Positions 9,644-17,904 of a stretch of DNA of 64,000 nucleotides are shown in pieces; position 1 is the first letter of the stretch; every line of letters starts with the position of its first letter. The stretch covers positions 62,001-126,000 of the forward strand of contig JAEUMQ010000020.1 of NCBI GenBank assembly GCA_016791425.1, in the 5' to 3' direction. A program made the position numbers and the translations under genes. Source of the DNA: Hyphomonadaceae bacterium. Lineage in GTDB: Bacteria > Pseudomonadota > Alphaproteobacteria > Caulobacterales > Aquidulcibacteraceae. The notes under the pieces were generated by a model. That model saw only the letters and a list, made by a program, of their open reading frames with translations. It was not told where the DNA came from and did not search any database.

Positions 9644-10134
9644 CGGCTTTTCTCCGCCGGCGGAAGAAGGGCGCGCTTGACGAGCAGCGCGGCCACGATC
9701 ACAGCGCACACGGTCCAGAAGCCGCGCAGCCACGCAAGCGGAATGCCGATGATTTCGGTCGCCTCCGCGCCGGCGCGCAGGTCCCACATGATCCACACCG
9801 AGCCTGCCGCCAGCGCCGCGAAGAAGCACGCAAAGAGCAGGTTGGCCGCGCGCGTGAGCAACTCGCGCATCTTCTTGGGCGCACGATCGACCAGCACACG
9901 CACGCTCGCGTGCTCACCCGCGAAGGTCGCGACCAGCATCGCGCAGGAAGCTGCAATCACCACGAACGCTTGCACGATCTCCACCGAGCCGAGCAGCGGC
10001 AATTGCAGGCGCCGGCCGGCGACGGCGATGCTGTCGGTCGCCATCGCCCCGAGCAGCCCAACCGCGCCGAAGGCATAGGCGATGCGCTCCAGAAGCGTAG
10101 GCGCGCGCGGCGGAGATGCGGCCGGCTCGCTCAC
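9640..10134 (-). CDS. dctQ: TRAP transporter small permease, DctQ subunit
   Basis: This 164-residue protein has four predicted membrane segments (about 15-38, 53-75, 95-117, 130-150) and the DctQ-like pattern EIVQAFVVIAASCAMLVATF followed by HASVRVLVDRAPKK. It partners the DctM subunit in the inner membrane. It overlaps the upstream HgdB-like gene (positions 10131-10134) and the downstream dctM (9640-9643), so all are translationally coupled. Confidence 0.9.
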   Translation of the reverse strand: MSEPAASPPRAPTLLERIAYAFGAVGLLGAMATDSIAVAGRRLQLPLLGSVEIVQAFVVIAASCAMLVATFAGEHASVRVLVDRAPKKMRELLTRAANLLFACFFAALAAGSVWIMWDLRAGAEATEIIGIPLAWLRGFWTVCAVIVAALLVKRALLPPAEKSR

Positions 10135-11456
10135 GCGCTCTGCTCGCGGCGCGCGACCGCGGGCTCCACCCGCTCGGTCAGGAACGCCGACACCGCACTC
10201 ACCATGTCGTCATGGCGCCACTTGGAGCCGTCCACCATGTCGCCCTCGATCATGAAGACGGGCACCCCCGCGCTTTCAAGCGCATTGCGGGTGATCTTGG
10301 TGCCGCTCACCGCCATCCGGTGCGTCGCCGGCGCCAGGATGACGGCCGCATCGACCCCGCAGGCCTTCGCCTCGCTCACCATCCATTCGTTCATCCAGGG
10401 CGGCAGGTGCAGCACCTCGTTCATCGAGCAGATCCGGCTGGCGAGCGCCCGCAATGGGTCATCCAGCTTGAAGCGCACATATTTGGCGCCCGCGAACGGC
10501 AGGTACATCGACCACACGAAGACCGCGCCGTGCCGCTCCTCAAGCGCATTATAAAAGCCCGGATCGTGCCAGACCCCGGCGCCGATCCACATGATCCGGA
10601 TGCGCTCCTTTTCGACCAGCCCCGCTCCGGTCGCGACGCGCGCCTTCACCTCGTCGCGGAAGCGGCGCGCATGCGCCACCGCCCACGCGCTGCCGCGATG
10701 CCATTGCGGGATCATCACGTTCGGCATCTGGTCGGCGACGCCCACCGGGCAGGGGTGTGTACGGGTCACGAGCTCGGCGGCTTCCCCGAGCAGCAGCTCC
10801 TGCTCGTTGATCTGCTCCATCAGCGTCGTGAGCCGGCCATTGTCGAACACGCGTCCAGTTTCCGATTCGAGCAGCCGGATCAGCCCCTTCATCTCCTCCG
10901 TCAGGAGATCGATCCGTTCGCTCCCATAGACGCTCTCCCAGTCCTCGCGATTGTGCTCGAACCAACGCGTGTCCTTGTGCTCCCAGCCCGGCGCTTCGAG
11001 CGGATAGAAGCGTGAGCCGAGCGCGTCGGCCCAGAGCTGGAAGACGCGCTGGATGCAGTCGCACGTGAGCCGCGCCACCAGCACCGTGGGCCGCGGCAGG
11101 CCGCCCCACGGCGCCGTCTTCGGATCGTTGTCGAGCGTGCAGGCAAGCCCAAGCGAGCAATACCGGCACGCGCTGGACGGAAAGCCGACGCGGTCGAGCA
11201 CCTCGAAATAGCGTCCCGAGAGCTGCTTGGCGGCGATATACGACGCCCACCATTGGTTCGTGACCATGGGGATGTCCATCGCGTGGAATATCTCGTGCGG
11301 CGTGTCGGCCTGCACGATGGCGAATGGTTCGCCCTTCTCGATCACGCGTTCCTGCAGCGATTTCACATATTCGCGCTGATAGGCGGTGGCCGCCTGCGTG
11401 CACTCCAGCACCTTGGTGCTGCGCCGTCCGTCGGTCCGCGCTCCGTCCGCCATCAT
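10131..11456 (-). CDS. 2-hydroxyacyl-CoA dehydratase-like subunit (HgdB/BcrC family), degenerate third cysteine
   Basis: The 441-residue protein belongs to the family of benzoyl-CoA reductase and 2-hydroxyglutaryl/phenyllactyl-CoA dehydratase subunits. Typical motifs are HEIFHAMDIPMVT (about 54-66), a first cysteine region SACRYCSLGLAC (97, 100, 106), a second at LTCDCIQRVF (132, 134), and a C-terminal ITRNALESAGVPVFMIEGDM. In active enzymes a third Cys precedes that last motif. Here the equivalent stretch APATHRMAVSGTK has none. Known members are oxygen-sensitive [4Fe-4S] proteins needing an ATP-dependent activator, and no activator gene is present in this window. It lies 4 bp after the fused CoA-transferase gene and probably forms a heterodimer with the product of 13608-14750. 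Whether it is catalytic is open. Confidence 0.8.
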   Translation of the reverse strand: MMADGARTDGRRSTKVLECTQAATAYQREYVKSLQERVIEKGEPFAIVQADTPHEIFHAMDIPMVTNQWWASYIAAKQLSGRYFEVLDRVGFPSSACRYCSLGLACTLDNDPKTAPWGGLPRPTVLVARLTCDCIQRVFQLWADALGSRFYPLEAPGWEHKDTRWFEHNREDWESVYGSERIDLLTEEMKGLIRLLESETGRVFDNGRLTTLMEQINEQELLLGEAAELVTRTHPCPVGVADQMPNVMIPQWHRGSAWAVAHARRFRDEVKARVATGAGLVEKERIRIMWIGAGVWHDPGFYNALEERHGAVFVWSMYLPFAGAKYVRFKLDDPLRALASRICSMNEVLHLPPWMNEWMVSEAKACGVDAAVILAPATHRMAVSGTKITRNALESAGVPVFMIEGDMVDGSKWRHDDMVSAVSAFLTERVEPAVARREQSA

Positions 11457-11460
11457 ATCC

Positions 11461-13605
11461 TCATACGAACAGGTCCGCGGCGCGAAGCTCCGCGATCTCG
11501 TCTTGGCTCAACCCGATGACCTCTCGGCAGATTGCCTCGGTGTGTTCCCCGAGGCGAGGCGCCGAACGCATCCGCCGCTGCGAGCGCGAGAATGTGATCG
11601 GCGTGGACTGATGCGCGAAGGCGCCGAGCAGGGCGTGCTCCAGCGGCGTAAGGAATCCGCGCGCCCGCAATTGCGGATCCTCGTCCACCGTCTCGCTGGC
11701 GTCTTGCACCATGCCCGCCGCGATCCCGGTCGCCTGCAGGGAGGTCATCAGCGTGTGGCCGTCCTGCGGCGCGGTCCACGCCGCGATGCGCGCCTCGCAC
11801 GCCTCATTCGGCTCAGCCGGCCAATCTCCGCCGATGTGGCGCGTGAACGCGCCCCAGTCCGCAGCCGACGGCAGCGTAATGGCGATCCAGCGGTCCTCGC
11901 CGGCGACCGGAAAGACGCCCTGCAACACGACATGCCGGTCCCGGTTGCCGCTCCTGCGCGGCGTCTCGCCGATCTGCGCGGCCATGATTGCATCCGCCAT
12001 CTGCTGCGCGCAGATCTCGTACATGCTGGCGTCGATGTGCCGCCCCAGGCCAGAGCGCGCGCGCGCGAAGAGCGCCGCGATCGCGGCGCCCGCCATCAGC
12101 GGCGGCATCACGACGTCGCCGTAGGGAACGAGCGGCGGAACCGGCGCCCGGTCCGGCCAACCCGTGAGCGCAAGTCGCCCCGATAGCGCTGCGCCCGTGC
12201 CGTCCACGCCCCATTCCCGCGCCATCGGTCCGGTCTGCCCGTACACGCTGCCGCTCACCATGACGAGATCTGGCCGCCGCCTGGACAGCGTCTCGTAGTC
12301 GAGCCCGAGCGACGCCATGGTTCCCGGCGAGAAGTTTTCCACGATCACGTCCGCCCAATCGATCAGCGGATCGATCACCTCACGCGCCCGCTTGTGCTTC
12401 AGATTGAGCCTGAGGCTGCGCTTGGACGTGTTCATGTGCGCGAACCACGGCTTGTCGTCGAACTCGCCGCGCTTGGACGCGCTCACCTGCACGTCGATCC
12501 GGCTGAGGCAGGGCCGCGTGCTGGTCTCCACCTTGATCACGTCGGCGCCGAAATCGCCGAGCGTTTTGGTCGTGAACGAACCGACCAGGGCCCATGAGAA
12601 ATCGAGCACCCGCACGCCTGCCAGCGGCGCCGCATCCGGAGACGCTGCGCCGCGCTTGCTTTTCACAGGCGCCGAGGCTGGCTCGACGACGCGCACGAAG
12701 CGCCCCAGCTTGCGCACGGTCCTTCCCGCGACGCGCGTCTCCGTGAGGAACCCGCGCGCCAAGAGATGTGGGTCGCGGAGGATGTCGATCGGCTCGTTCG
12801 CAGGCGTCGCGTTGATGCCGCGCCGCAGCCCTTCGCCGGCGATGTCGGCCTTTGTCAGCGTCCTGAAGAAGGCCGCGATCGCCGCCTCCCACACCGCGCG
12901 GGTGTCAGCCGGCAGCGCGCTGCGATCATAAGCGAGCCAATCGACGCCATGCAACGGGTTTTCCGCGCCGCGCTCGTCCATCCAGTCCGACAGCGCCTGG
13001 TTCGCCGGAGCGCCGAAACGGCCAGTCATCAGGGTGTGAAAGACGTACCCGTCCGCCAGGTCCCACACGCAGCGCACCGCCGCGCGCCCGTAATTCAGCG
13101 CCGGCCCCGCGCGCTTGATCCGGCGCTTGTCGAATTGCCACGCCAGCATCGCGTTCGTCGTGCGCGACGCCGCGACCTCCTGTGCGGAGACGTCCACGAT
13201 CTGCCCGAGGCCGCTCGCTTCGCGCTCGTGGAGCGCGAAGAGCGCGCCCGCCGCCGCCATCGCGTTCGCATGGAACCAGCAGGCGTCGCCCGCTTCCTTC
13301 ACCGGCGAGCGATCGCCATAGCCGCAGCCATTGAGCACGCCGCCCATCGCCGAGGCGACAAGCTCGCCGCCGCGATAGCGGGCATAGGGACCGCTCAATC
13401 CGAATGGCGTGATGAACACCTGGATGAGACGCGCCGGGCGATCCTCCGCCACATCGTCGGCCGAGCCGAAAACGACGATGTCCGCGTCCGGGACGCGGGC
13501 GCCGGGCGCGATCGATGCGAGGCTGGCGCCTAAGCTTTCCAGAAACCGCGTGCAAGCGCTTCCACGTCCGGCCGCAGCATCGACGATGGATACTCCGTGC
13601 AGCAT
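11461..13605 (-). CDS. two-domain CaiB/BaiF CoA-transferase (fusion)
   Basis: The 714 residues comprise two family III CoA-transferase modules. The C-terminal one (about 345-714) is complete: LAGVRVLDFSWALVG, GADVIKVE, NTSKRSLRLNLKHK, DVIVENFSPGTM, SGSVYGQTGP and a putative catalytic Asp in PYGDVVMPPL. The N-terminal one (about 1-340) is shortened. It lacks the usual strand with the NRGK/SLALDL segment and passes quickly to VFITPFGLSGPYA, although an aspartate remains in EAGDACWFHANA. The ATG at 13605 was chosen because it starts the Rossmann strand and lies 2 bp after the stop of the upstream dehydratase-like gene. Sitting between two HgdB-like genes, it recalls the CoA-transferase/dehydratase partnership of the phenyllactate system. 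The N-terminal half may be structural. Confidence 0.87.
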   Translation of the reverse strand: MLHGVSIVDAAAGRGSACTRFLESLGASLASIAPGARVPDADIVVFGSADDVAEDRPARLIQVFITPFGLSGPYARYRGGELVASAMGGVLNGCGYGDRSPVKEAGDACWFHANAMAAAGALFALHEREASGLGQIVDVSAQEVAASRTTNAMLAWQFDKRRIKRAGPALNYGRAAVRCVWDLADGYVFHTLMTGRFGAPANQALSDWMDERGAENPLHGVDWLAYDRSALPADTRAVWEAAIAAFFRTLTKADIAGEGLRRGINATPANEPIDILRDPHLLARGFLTETRVAGRTVRKLGRFVRVVEPASAPVKSKRGAASPDAAPLAGVRVLDFSWALVGSFTTKTLGDFGADVIKVETSTRPCLSRIDVQVSASKRGEFDDKPWFAHMNTSKRSLRLNLKHKRAREVIDPLIDWADVIVENFSPGTMASLGLDYETLSRRRPDLVMVSGSVYGQTGPMAREWGVDGTGAALSGRLALTGWPDRAPVPPLVPYGDVVMPPLMAGAAIAALFARARSGLGRHIDASMYEICAQQMADAIMAAQIGETPRRSGNRDRHVVLQGVFPVAGEDRWIAITLPSAADWGAFTRHIGGDWPAEPNEACEARIAAWTAPQDGHTLMTSLQATGIAAGMVQDASETVDEDPQLRARGFLTPLEHALLGAFAHQSTPITFSRSQRRMRSAPRLGEHTEAICREVIGLSQDEIAELRAADLFV

Positions 13606-13607
13606 GC

Positions 13608-14750
13608 TCAGTGCGCTCCGGCCGTCGCGGGGAGATGTTCGATGAAGCCTTGCAGCTTCGGGCGCAGCGACGCGGGATCGATTTGGTAGGGCTGCCCGCT
13701 CAGGCAGATCTGCGCGACCCCGGCTTTCTCCAGCGCATCCTTCTGCGCCGGATAGTCCCAGGTCAGAACCTCTTCTTCGGCGTGAAAAAAGAAGATGACG
13801 CCGTCGGCGCGAGCGGATCGCGCGGAAGCGACAACGTCGCCCGCGCGCGCGCCAAACGTCCGCGGGCTGAAGACGTCGCGATGATAATGGTCGCAAAGCG
13901 CGCGCAAGGGCGGCCGGGCAGCTGTATCGACCTCCCCGCCGATGCTTGGATCGCCCATGTCGTGCCGGTCGAGGACGATCGCTGCGCCAAGCTCTTCGAC
14001 AAGGTCGTGAAGCGCGGCGGTGTCCGGCGCGTTGCCGGCCAGCATCAGGCGCGCCGTGCGCCGCCGCGTCGGCTGCTGCTTTAGCGCCGCCGCGAGCGAT
14101 GTCGCGGCAGTCTCGCATGCGTCCGGCCCCATGCGGTGCGCGCCGGCGATCAGCTTGAGGGCCTCACCGCCGCTAAGCCGCTCCGGTCGCGCCGCGAGGC
14201 ATTCCCGAAGCGCTGCTCTCCGCCGATTGCTGCGCGCGATTGCCTCCTCGAGTGCGTCGTCGCCCACCTCTGCGCCCGCGATCCGGGCGAGCGACGCCCT
14301 CAGCTCGCCGATGCGGCGGAAATTGTACTCCGCGCTCGAATACCACGGCGTATGCAGAAGGTCGAAGAACAGCATCTCCGGCGTCTTCGCGCCGCCGCGT
14401 TTGGCTTCACAGAGATAATAATAGAGCCGCTGCACCGAATCCGGCGTGCGCGGGAGCACGATAGCGTCGAGGAAATCGAGCGTGCCGTCGAGCACCCGTT
14501 CGCAGACGCCGCGCACGCCCGGATCGAACAGCCGCTCCATGATCCGGTCCGCGTTCGGCGTTTGGTGGACCGCCACCCCGTCAAGCCGCAATGCGAACAC
14601 GCCCGCCGCTTCGATGAGTTCGCGCGGCGCGACCGAGCTCATGTAGCCGACGACGCGTCCCCCGCCTTGCTTGTGCGCGCGCGCGGCCTCCCACGGCGCC
14701 TCCCATGCGCGCTCGAACGGCGCGAACGCCGCCGCGAACGCGCCGGTCAT
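13608..14750 (-). CDS. HgdB-fold dehydratase-like subunit lacking cluster cysteines
   Basis: The 380 residues have clear HgdB-family architecture: VGYMSSVAPRELIEAAG (34-50), LDGTLDFLDAIVLPRTPDS (87-105) and GVIFFFHAEEEVLTWDYP (317-334). The three positions that normally hold [4Fe-4S] cysteines appear replaced: Asp76 in FDPGVRG, Pro103 in TPDS (family TCD or SCD), and acidic residues 325-327 before WDYP (family FCD). The cysteines still present (83, 114, 183, 212, 286, 349) are not at those positions. The start is set at ATG 14750 because GGGAGG lies 7 bp upstream; an ATG at 14771 is possible. It is the second gene of the operon. It could be a non-redox partner subunit or a CoA-binding protein. 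Confidence 0.78.
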   Translation of the reverse strand: MTGAFAAAFAPFERAWEAPWEAARAHKQGGGRVVGYMSSVAPRELIEAAGVFALRLDGVAVHQTPNADRIMERLFDPGVRGVCERVLDGTLDFLDAIVLPRTPDSVQRLYYYLCEAKRGGAKTPEMLFFDLLHTPWYSSAEYNFRRIGELRASLARIAGAEVGDDALEEAIARSNRRRAALRECLAARPERLSGGEALKLIAGAHRMGPDACETAATSLAAALKQQPTRRRTARLMLAGNAPDTAALHDLVEELGAAIVLDRHDMGDPSIGGEVDTAARPPLRALCDHYHRDVFSPRTFGARAGDVVASARSARADGVIFFFHAEEEVLTWDYPAQKDALEKAGVAQICLSGQPYQIDPASLRPKLQGFIEHLPATAGAH

Positions 14751-14796
14751 ATGCTTGCCTCCCTGCGCCATTCATCCCGCGCTTGTTTGTTTGTGT

Positions 14797-14810
14797 TGCA
14801 AACGACTTCC
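14797..14810. promoter_or_regulatory. weak LacI-like half-operator
   Basis: TGCAAACGACTTCC shares the left half TGCAAACG with the operator at 16001-16014, but the right half is shifted by one base. It lies 47 bp upstream of the dehydratase-like gene, in the only gap larger than a few bases within this operon (14751-14831). It may be a decayed or auxiliary site. Confidence 0.25.
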
Positions 14811-14831
14811 TATGCCACGGAGGCATGCCGG

Positions 14832-15953
14832 TCAAACAGCGCGGCAGGCCACCCGATCTCCGTCCCAACTGAAGCGCGTCGCCAGTCCCGCACGCTGTGT
14901 GATATCGGCGATATACGCGGCCACGGCCTCCGCCTGCGGACCGCGCCGCAATGGCTCAGGCTGCGCCGAAGGGCGCATGTAGCACGGCAGGAAGCCCGCA
15001 TCGATCGCGCCGTCGCGCCCAACCGTGCACGCTGCGATCATGGCGTTCTTCGCCTCCGGATGAAATGGATAGAGCGGATAGTCCGGGTCCGGCGTGAAGC
15101 CGAAAACCTCCTGGCGCTTGCGCGCCCATGCTCGCCGTTCAGGGCTCTCGTTTCCCTTCTCGGTGAGTGCGCCCGTGACCGTGACGAAATTGCCGAGCCC
15201 GTGAAAGATCGGCTTGCCGCGATAGATCTCGATGCCGCGCAGGATATGTGCATGGCACCCCAGCACGATGTCGGCGCCTGCATCGACGGCCGCGCGCGCG
15301 ACCGGCCGCTCGTACATCGCGAGCACGGCCGGCATGTGCACCAGGCCTTTGTGCAGCATCACGACGACGACGTCGCACGCCTGCCGCGCCGCCTGGATAT
15401 CGCCCTGTAGGGCCTCAAGGCTGTCGGGATCTGCGAAGGTGTAGGTTTTCGGCGGGCCCCCCGGGCTCGCCATATCCAGCTCGTAATGCGTGAGCACGTG
15501 CACATAAGCGCATCCCGCGCTCCGCTCTCCCGCCCAGCCCATCTTTGGGCCGACGCAATTATAGCTGAGCACGCCGACCCGGACGCCGCCGCGCGCGACG
15601 ATCGCCGGAGCGCGGGCGCTCGCCAGATCGGCGCCGGCGCCGCAGACTGCGATCCCTTGCGCCGTGAGCCCGGCGATCGTGTCCGCGATGCCTTCAGGGC
15701 CCCGGTCGTGGATGTGATTGCCGGCCAGTGTCGCCACGTTGAAGCCCGCGCGCCCAAGCGCCTTCAAATTCTCAGGATCGGCGCCGGGCGCCGGCACATC
15801 CCCGCGAGACTCCACGCCCCGCCTTGTGTGCGGCACCTCGACGTGGCCGATCAGCAGGTCCGCCCCGAGCAGGGTCTCGCGGGCGAGGTCGAAGAAGCCG
15901 TCCGCGTCCGGTTCGTCGAGCACCAGGTCGCCCACCGCAAGGATTTTCAACAT
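14832..15953 (-). CDS. CapA-like metallophosphoesterase (copy 1)
   Basis: The 373-residue protein is of the CapA/PgsA family (calcineurin-like fold, named for polyglutamate capsule synthesis). Metal-site motifs are visible: GDL (8-10), GH-V (36-38), GNHIHD (78-83), LHKG (200-203), GCHAHILRGIEIY (232-244) and HGLGNF (251-256). There is no signal peptide or membrane anchor, unlike PgsA of capsule systems, so it should be cytosolic. The ATG at 15953 follows a strong GGAGGA. It leads the nine-gene operon. A paralogue of identical length is at 23753-24874. Both sit with P450s and under LacI-type operators, which suggests a catabolic amide or phosphoester step rather than capsule synthesis. Confidence 0.85.
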   Translation of the reverse strand: MLKILAVGDLVLDEPDADGFFDLARETLLGADLLIGHVEVPHTRRGVESRGDVPAPGADPENLKALGRAGFNVATLAGNHIHDRGPEGIADTIAGLTAQGIAVCGAGADLASARAPAIVARGGVRVGVLSYNCVGPKMGWAGERSAGCAYVHVLTHYELDMASPGGPPKTYTFADPDSLEALQGDIQAARQACDVVVVMLHKGLVHMPAVLAMYERPVARAAVDAGADIVLGCHAHILRGIEIYRGKPIFHGLGNFVTVTGALTEKGNESPERRAWARKRQEVFGFTPDPDYPLYPFHPEAKNAMIAACTVGRDGAIDAGFLPCYMRPSAQPEPLRRGPQAEAVAAYIADITQRAGLATRFSWDGDRVACRAV

Positions 15954-16000
15954 TCCTCCTCCCGGGGCCCGGCCCAGTATGCGGCAGGCCTTTACCGTGA

Positions 16001-16014
16001 TGCAAACGCTTTCA
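16001..16014. promoter_or_regulatory. LacI-type operator, site B
   Basis: TGCAAACGCTTTCA lies in the divergent intergenic region, 47 bp upstream of the CapA-like gene of the nine-gene operon and 83 bp upstream of the marR-like gene. It could control both directions. Confidence 0.72.
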
Positions 16015-16097
16015 TAGGCGCGTAATCGGCTGCATACTTGTGCGCGCTGGTCCTCGCCCAGGCCAGTCCTGTTTGCCGCCGCTTCTGGTATCGTCAA

Positions 16098-16583
16098 ATG
16101 AGAAAGAACATCGGCCTCGATCCTCTCCCTGAAGCGGAGCCGGCGCCCGCCGACCCCGCGCGCCTGGATCGAGACGGCCTCGACGCGCTTCTCGGCTTCC
16201 ATATCCGGCGGGCCCACGCCGCCATGTGCCGCGACTTCAACATCGCGTTTCAGGCGTTCGAGCTGACCCAGAAGCAGGCCGCGACGCTCTGGCTGATCGG
16301 GGCGAACCCCGGCGTGTCGCAGGCCACGCTCGCGGCGTCCCTTCGCATGGACCGCGCGACCATGATGGTGATCATCGACCGGCTGGAGAAGGCCAAGCTC
16401 GCCCTGCGCCGGCGCTCGACATCCGATCGTCGCCGGCAGGAGCTCCACCTCACGCTGGCCGGACGCCGGATGCTCGCCCAGACCAAGGTGACGGTCGCAA
16501 GCCATGAGCGGGCGTTCACGTCGCGCTTTTCGGAGCGCGAGCTTGCAGATCTGATCGCTGCGCTGGCCAGGCTCTGGGCCTGA
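16098..16583 (+). CDS. MarR-family transcriptional regulator
   Basis: The 161-residue protein is a dimeric winged-helix regulator that typically senses aromatic or lipophilic acids. Residues about 55-125 carry the MarR pattern: LTQKQAATLWLIGANPGVSQ, then recognition helix AASLRMDRATMMVIIDRLEK and a wing with RRRSTSDRRRQELHLTLAG. The ATG at 16098 was preferred over earlier in-frame starts because MRKNIGL begins the natural protein and the upstream extension would run through the promoter. It is transcribed divergently from the CapA/dehydratase operon, with operator B between them. It may add substrate-specific control on top of the LacI regulator. Confidence 0.9.
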   Translation: MRKNIGLDPLPEAEPAPADPARLDRDGLDALLGFHIRRAHAAMCRDFNIAFQAFELTQKQAATLWLIGANPGVSQATLAASLRMDRATMMVIIDRLEKAKLALRRRSTSDRRRQELHLTLAGRRMLAQTKVTVASHERAFTSRFSERELADLIAALARLWA

Positions 16584-16596
16584 GATCAAGCGCGTT

Positions 16597-17841
16597 CTAA
16601 GGCGCCTCTTGTTGGAAGCGCAGCGGCGCCGAATTGGTGCCCCATTCCGCCCAGAGCGCCATCTTGATCTCGCCGTCCACCTCGAACCCCGATGTGCGCG
16701 CGAGCGCCTCTTCCAGCGAGATGCAGAACATGATCCGCGCCAACGGCGCGCCGGGGCAGGTGTGCGGCCCGCCGCCGAAGGCGATGTGGCGCTTCAGGTT
16801 CGGGCGGTTGAGGACGAATTTCTCGCCGTCCTCGAACACGCTCTCGTCTCGGTTCGCCGAGGTGTAGACGAGCGAAATGGGTTCTCCGGCCAGGATTTTT
16901 CGTCCGTTGAACACCACGTCCTTGCGCGCCGTGCGCGCCATGCCGCGATATGGCGAATAGAGCCGCAGATACTCCTCCACGGCGGCCGGTATGATCGCCG
17001 GCTCGGCCCGCAATCGTTCCTGCAGGTCGCGATGCTGCGACAGATGCACGAACATGTTGCCGATGAAGACGCTGGGCGCGACCATGCCCGTCACGATCAG
17101 TTGCCGCACGCAGCCGAGGATGAAATCCACCGGCAGCGGCGCCCCCTCATATTCGCCTTCCATCAGCGCGGTCGTCAGGTCGTCCTCAGCATCGATCGGA
17201 TTCTTCTTGCGCTCGTCGATCACCGATTGGGCGATCTCGTACAGGCGTCGGCTCAGGCGCTTGACGTTCACATCATCCACGATCTGGATCGCCGCCACGT
17301 ACTCGGCGCTGACCTGCTTGATCACCACCGAGAGGTCGCGCGGCAGATTGAAGAAGTCCGCGAACACGAACGCGGGGAACTTCTGCGCATAATCCACCGC
17401 GATGTCGCAGCGCCCTTGCGCGATGAGCGGGCTCATCACGTCGATCGCGTGCTTGCGCACGAGCGGCTCGAGCCTGGCCATCTTCTCCGCCGAGAAGAAG
17501 CGGTTGATGATGCGTCGGTAGGCGGTGTGTTCAGGCGGATCGAAGTGCAGCGGCGGGCGCCGCCCCGTGAAAGCGAACTTCGGCACCGTGTTCTGGATGG
17601 ACGTTGTGTAGAGTTCCGGGTCCGCCAGCACCGCTGCGACATCCTCATAGCGGAAGAGGGCCCAGAACCCGCCCCAGTGCGTGCTGTGCGCGACCGGACA
17701 CGTGCGGCGCATCTGCGCATACTCCGCATGCGCGCTGGTGAAAGTCTCCGGCGCGATCGGATCGAAATCGTCCCCGAGCTCCCCGGCGGACTCACGCTCA
17801 GATGTCGGGCGCGGCGGCGCCACCGGCTTCATCGCGTCCAT
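16597..17841 (-). CDS. cytochrome P450 (copy 1), atypical I-helix
   Basis: The 414-residue soluble bacterial P450 has a haem ligand loop FGGGPHTCPGAPLAR (Cys362) and the ExxR helix with EEYLRLYSPYRG. The oxygen-activation stretch of the I-helix reads TGMVAPS (251-257) where most P450s have (A/G)G-x-(D/E)-T. The acid is Val254 and the Thr is Ala255. Its closest relative in the window is the P450 at 24885-26075, sharing [14 protein letters not shown] and the same odd I-helix. No ferredoxin or reductase gene is nearby, so electron partners must be elsewhere. A perfect LacI-type operator ends 11 bp before the ATG. An alternative ATG is at 17832. Confidence 0.93.
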   Translation of the reverse strand: MDAMKPVAPPRPTSERESAGELGDDFDPIAPETFTSAHAEYAQMRRTCPVAHSTHWGGFWALFRYEDVAAVLADPELYTTSIQNTVPKFAFTGRRPPLHFDPPEHTAYRRIINRFFSAEKMARLEPLVRKHAIDVMSPLIAQGRCDIAVDYAQKFPAFVFADFFNLPRDLSVVIKQVSAEYVAAIQIVDDVNVKRLSRRLYEIAQSVIDERKKNPIDAEDDLTTALMEGEYEGAPLPVDFILGCVRQLIVTGMVAPSVFIGNMFVHLSQHRDLQERLRAEPAIIPAAVEEYLRLYSPYRGMARTARKDVVFNGRKILAGEPISLVYTSANRDESVFEDGEKFVLNRPNLKRHIAFGGGPHTCPGAPLARIMFCISLEEALARTSGFEVDGEIKMALWAEWGTNSAPLRFQQEAP

Positions 17842-17850
17842 GGCGGCCCC

Positions 17851-17866
17851 TTGAAAGCGCTTTCAA
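17851..17866. promoter_or_regulatory. LacI-type operator, site C (perfect palindrome)
   Basis: TTGAAAGCGCTTTCAA is a perfect 16-bp palindrome, the best version of the motif in the window. It lies just upstream of the P450 start codon, between that gene and lacI. Its position within the likely leader or transcription start fits repression by steric block. Confidence 0.78.
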
Positions 17867-17904
17867 CTATGGCCAATCGCGCCGGACGGGTCAATCGCCC
17901 GTCT

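Noticed and set aside
10131-14750. Calling the operon a phenyllactate dehydratase (fldABC) system
   Set aside because: The CoA-transferase/two-subunit layout is similar, but the activator gene and the cluster cysteines are missing, so the function cannot be carried over.
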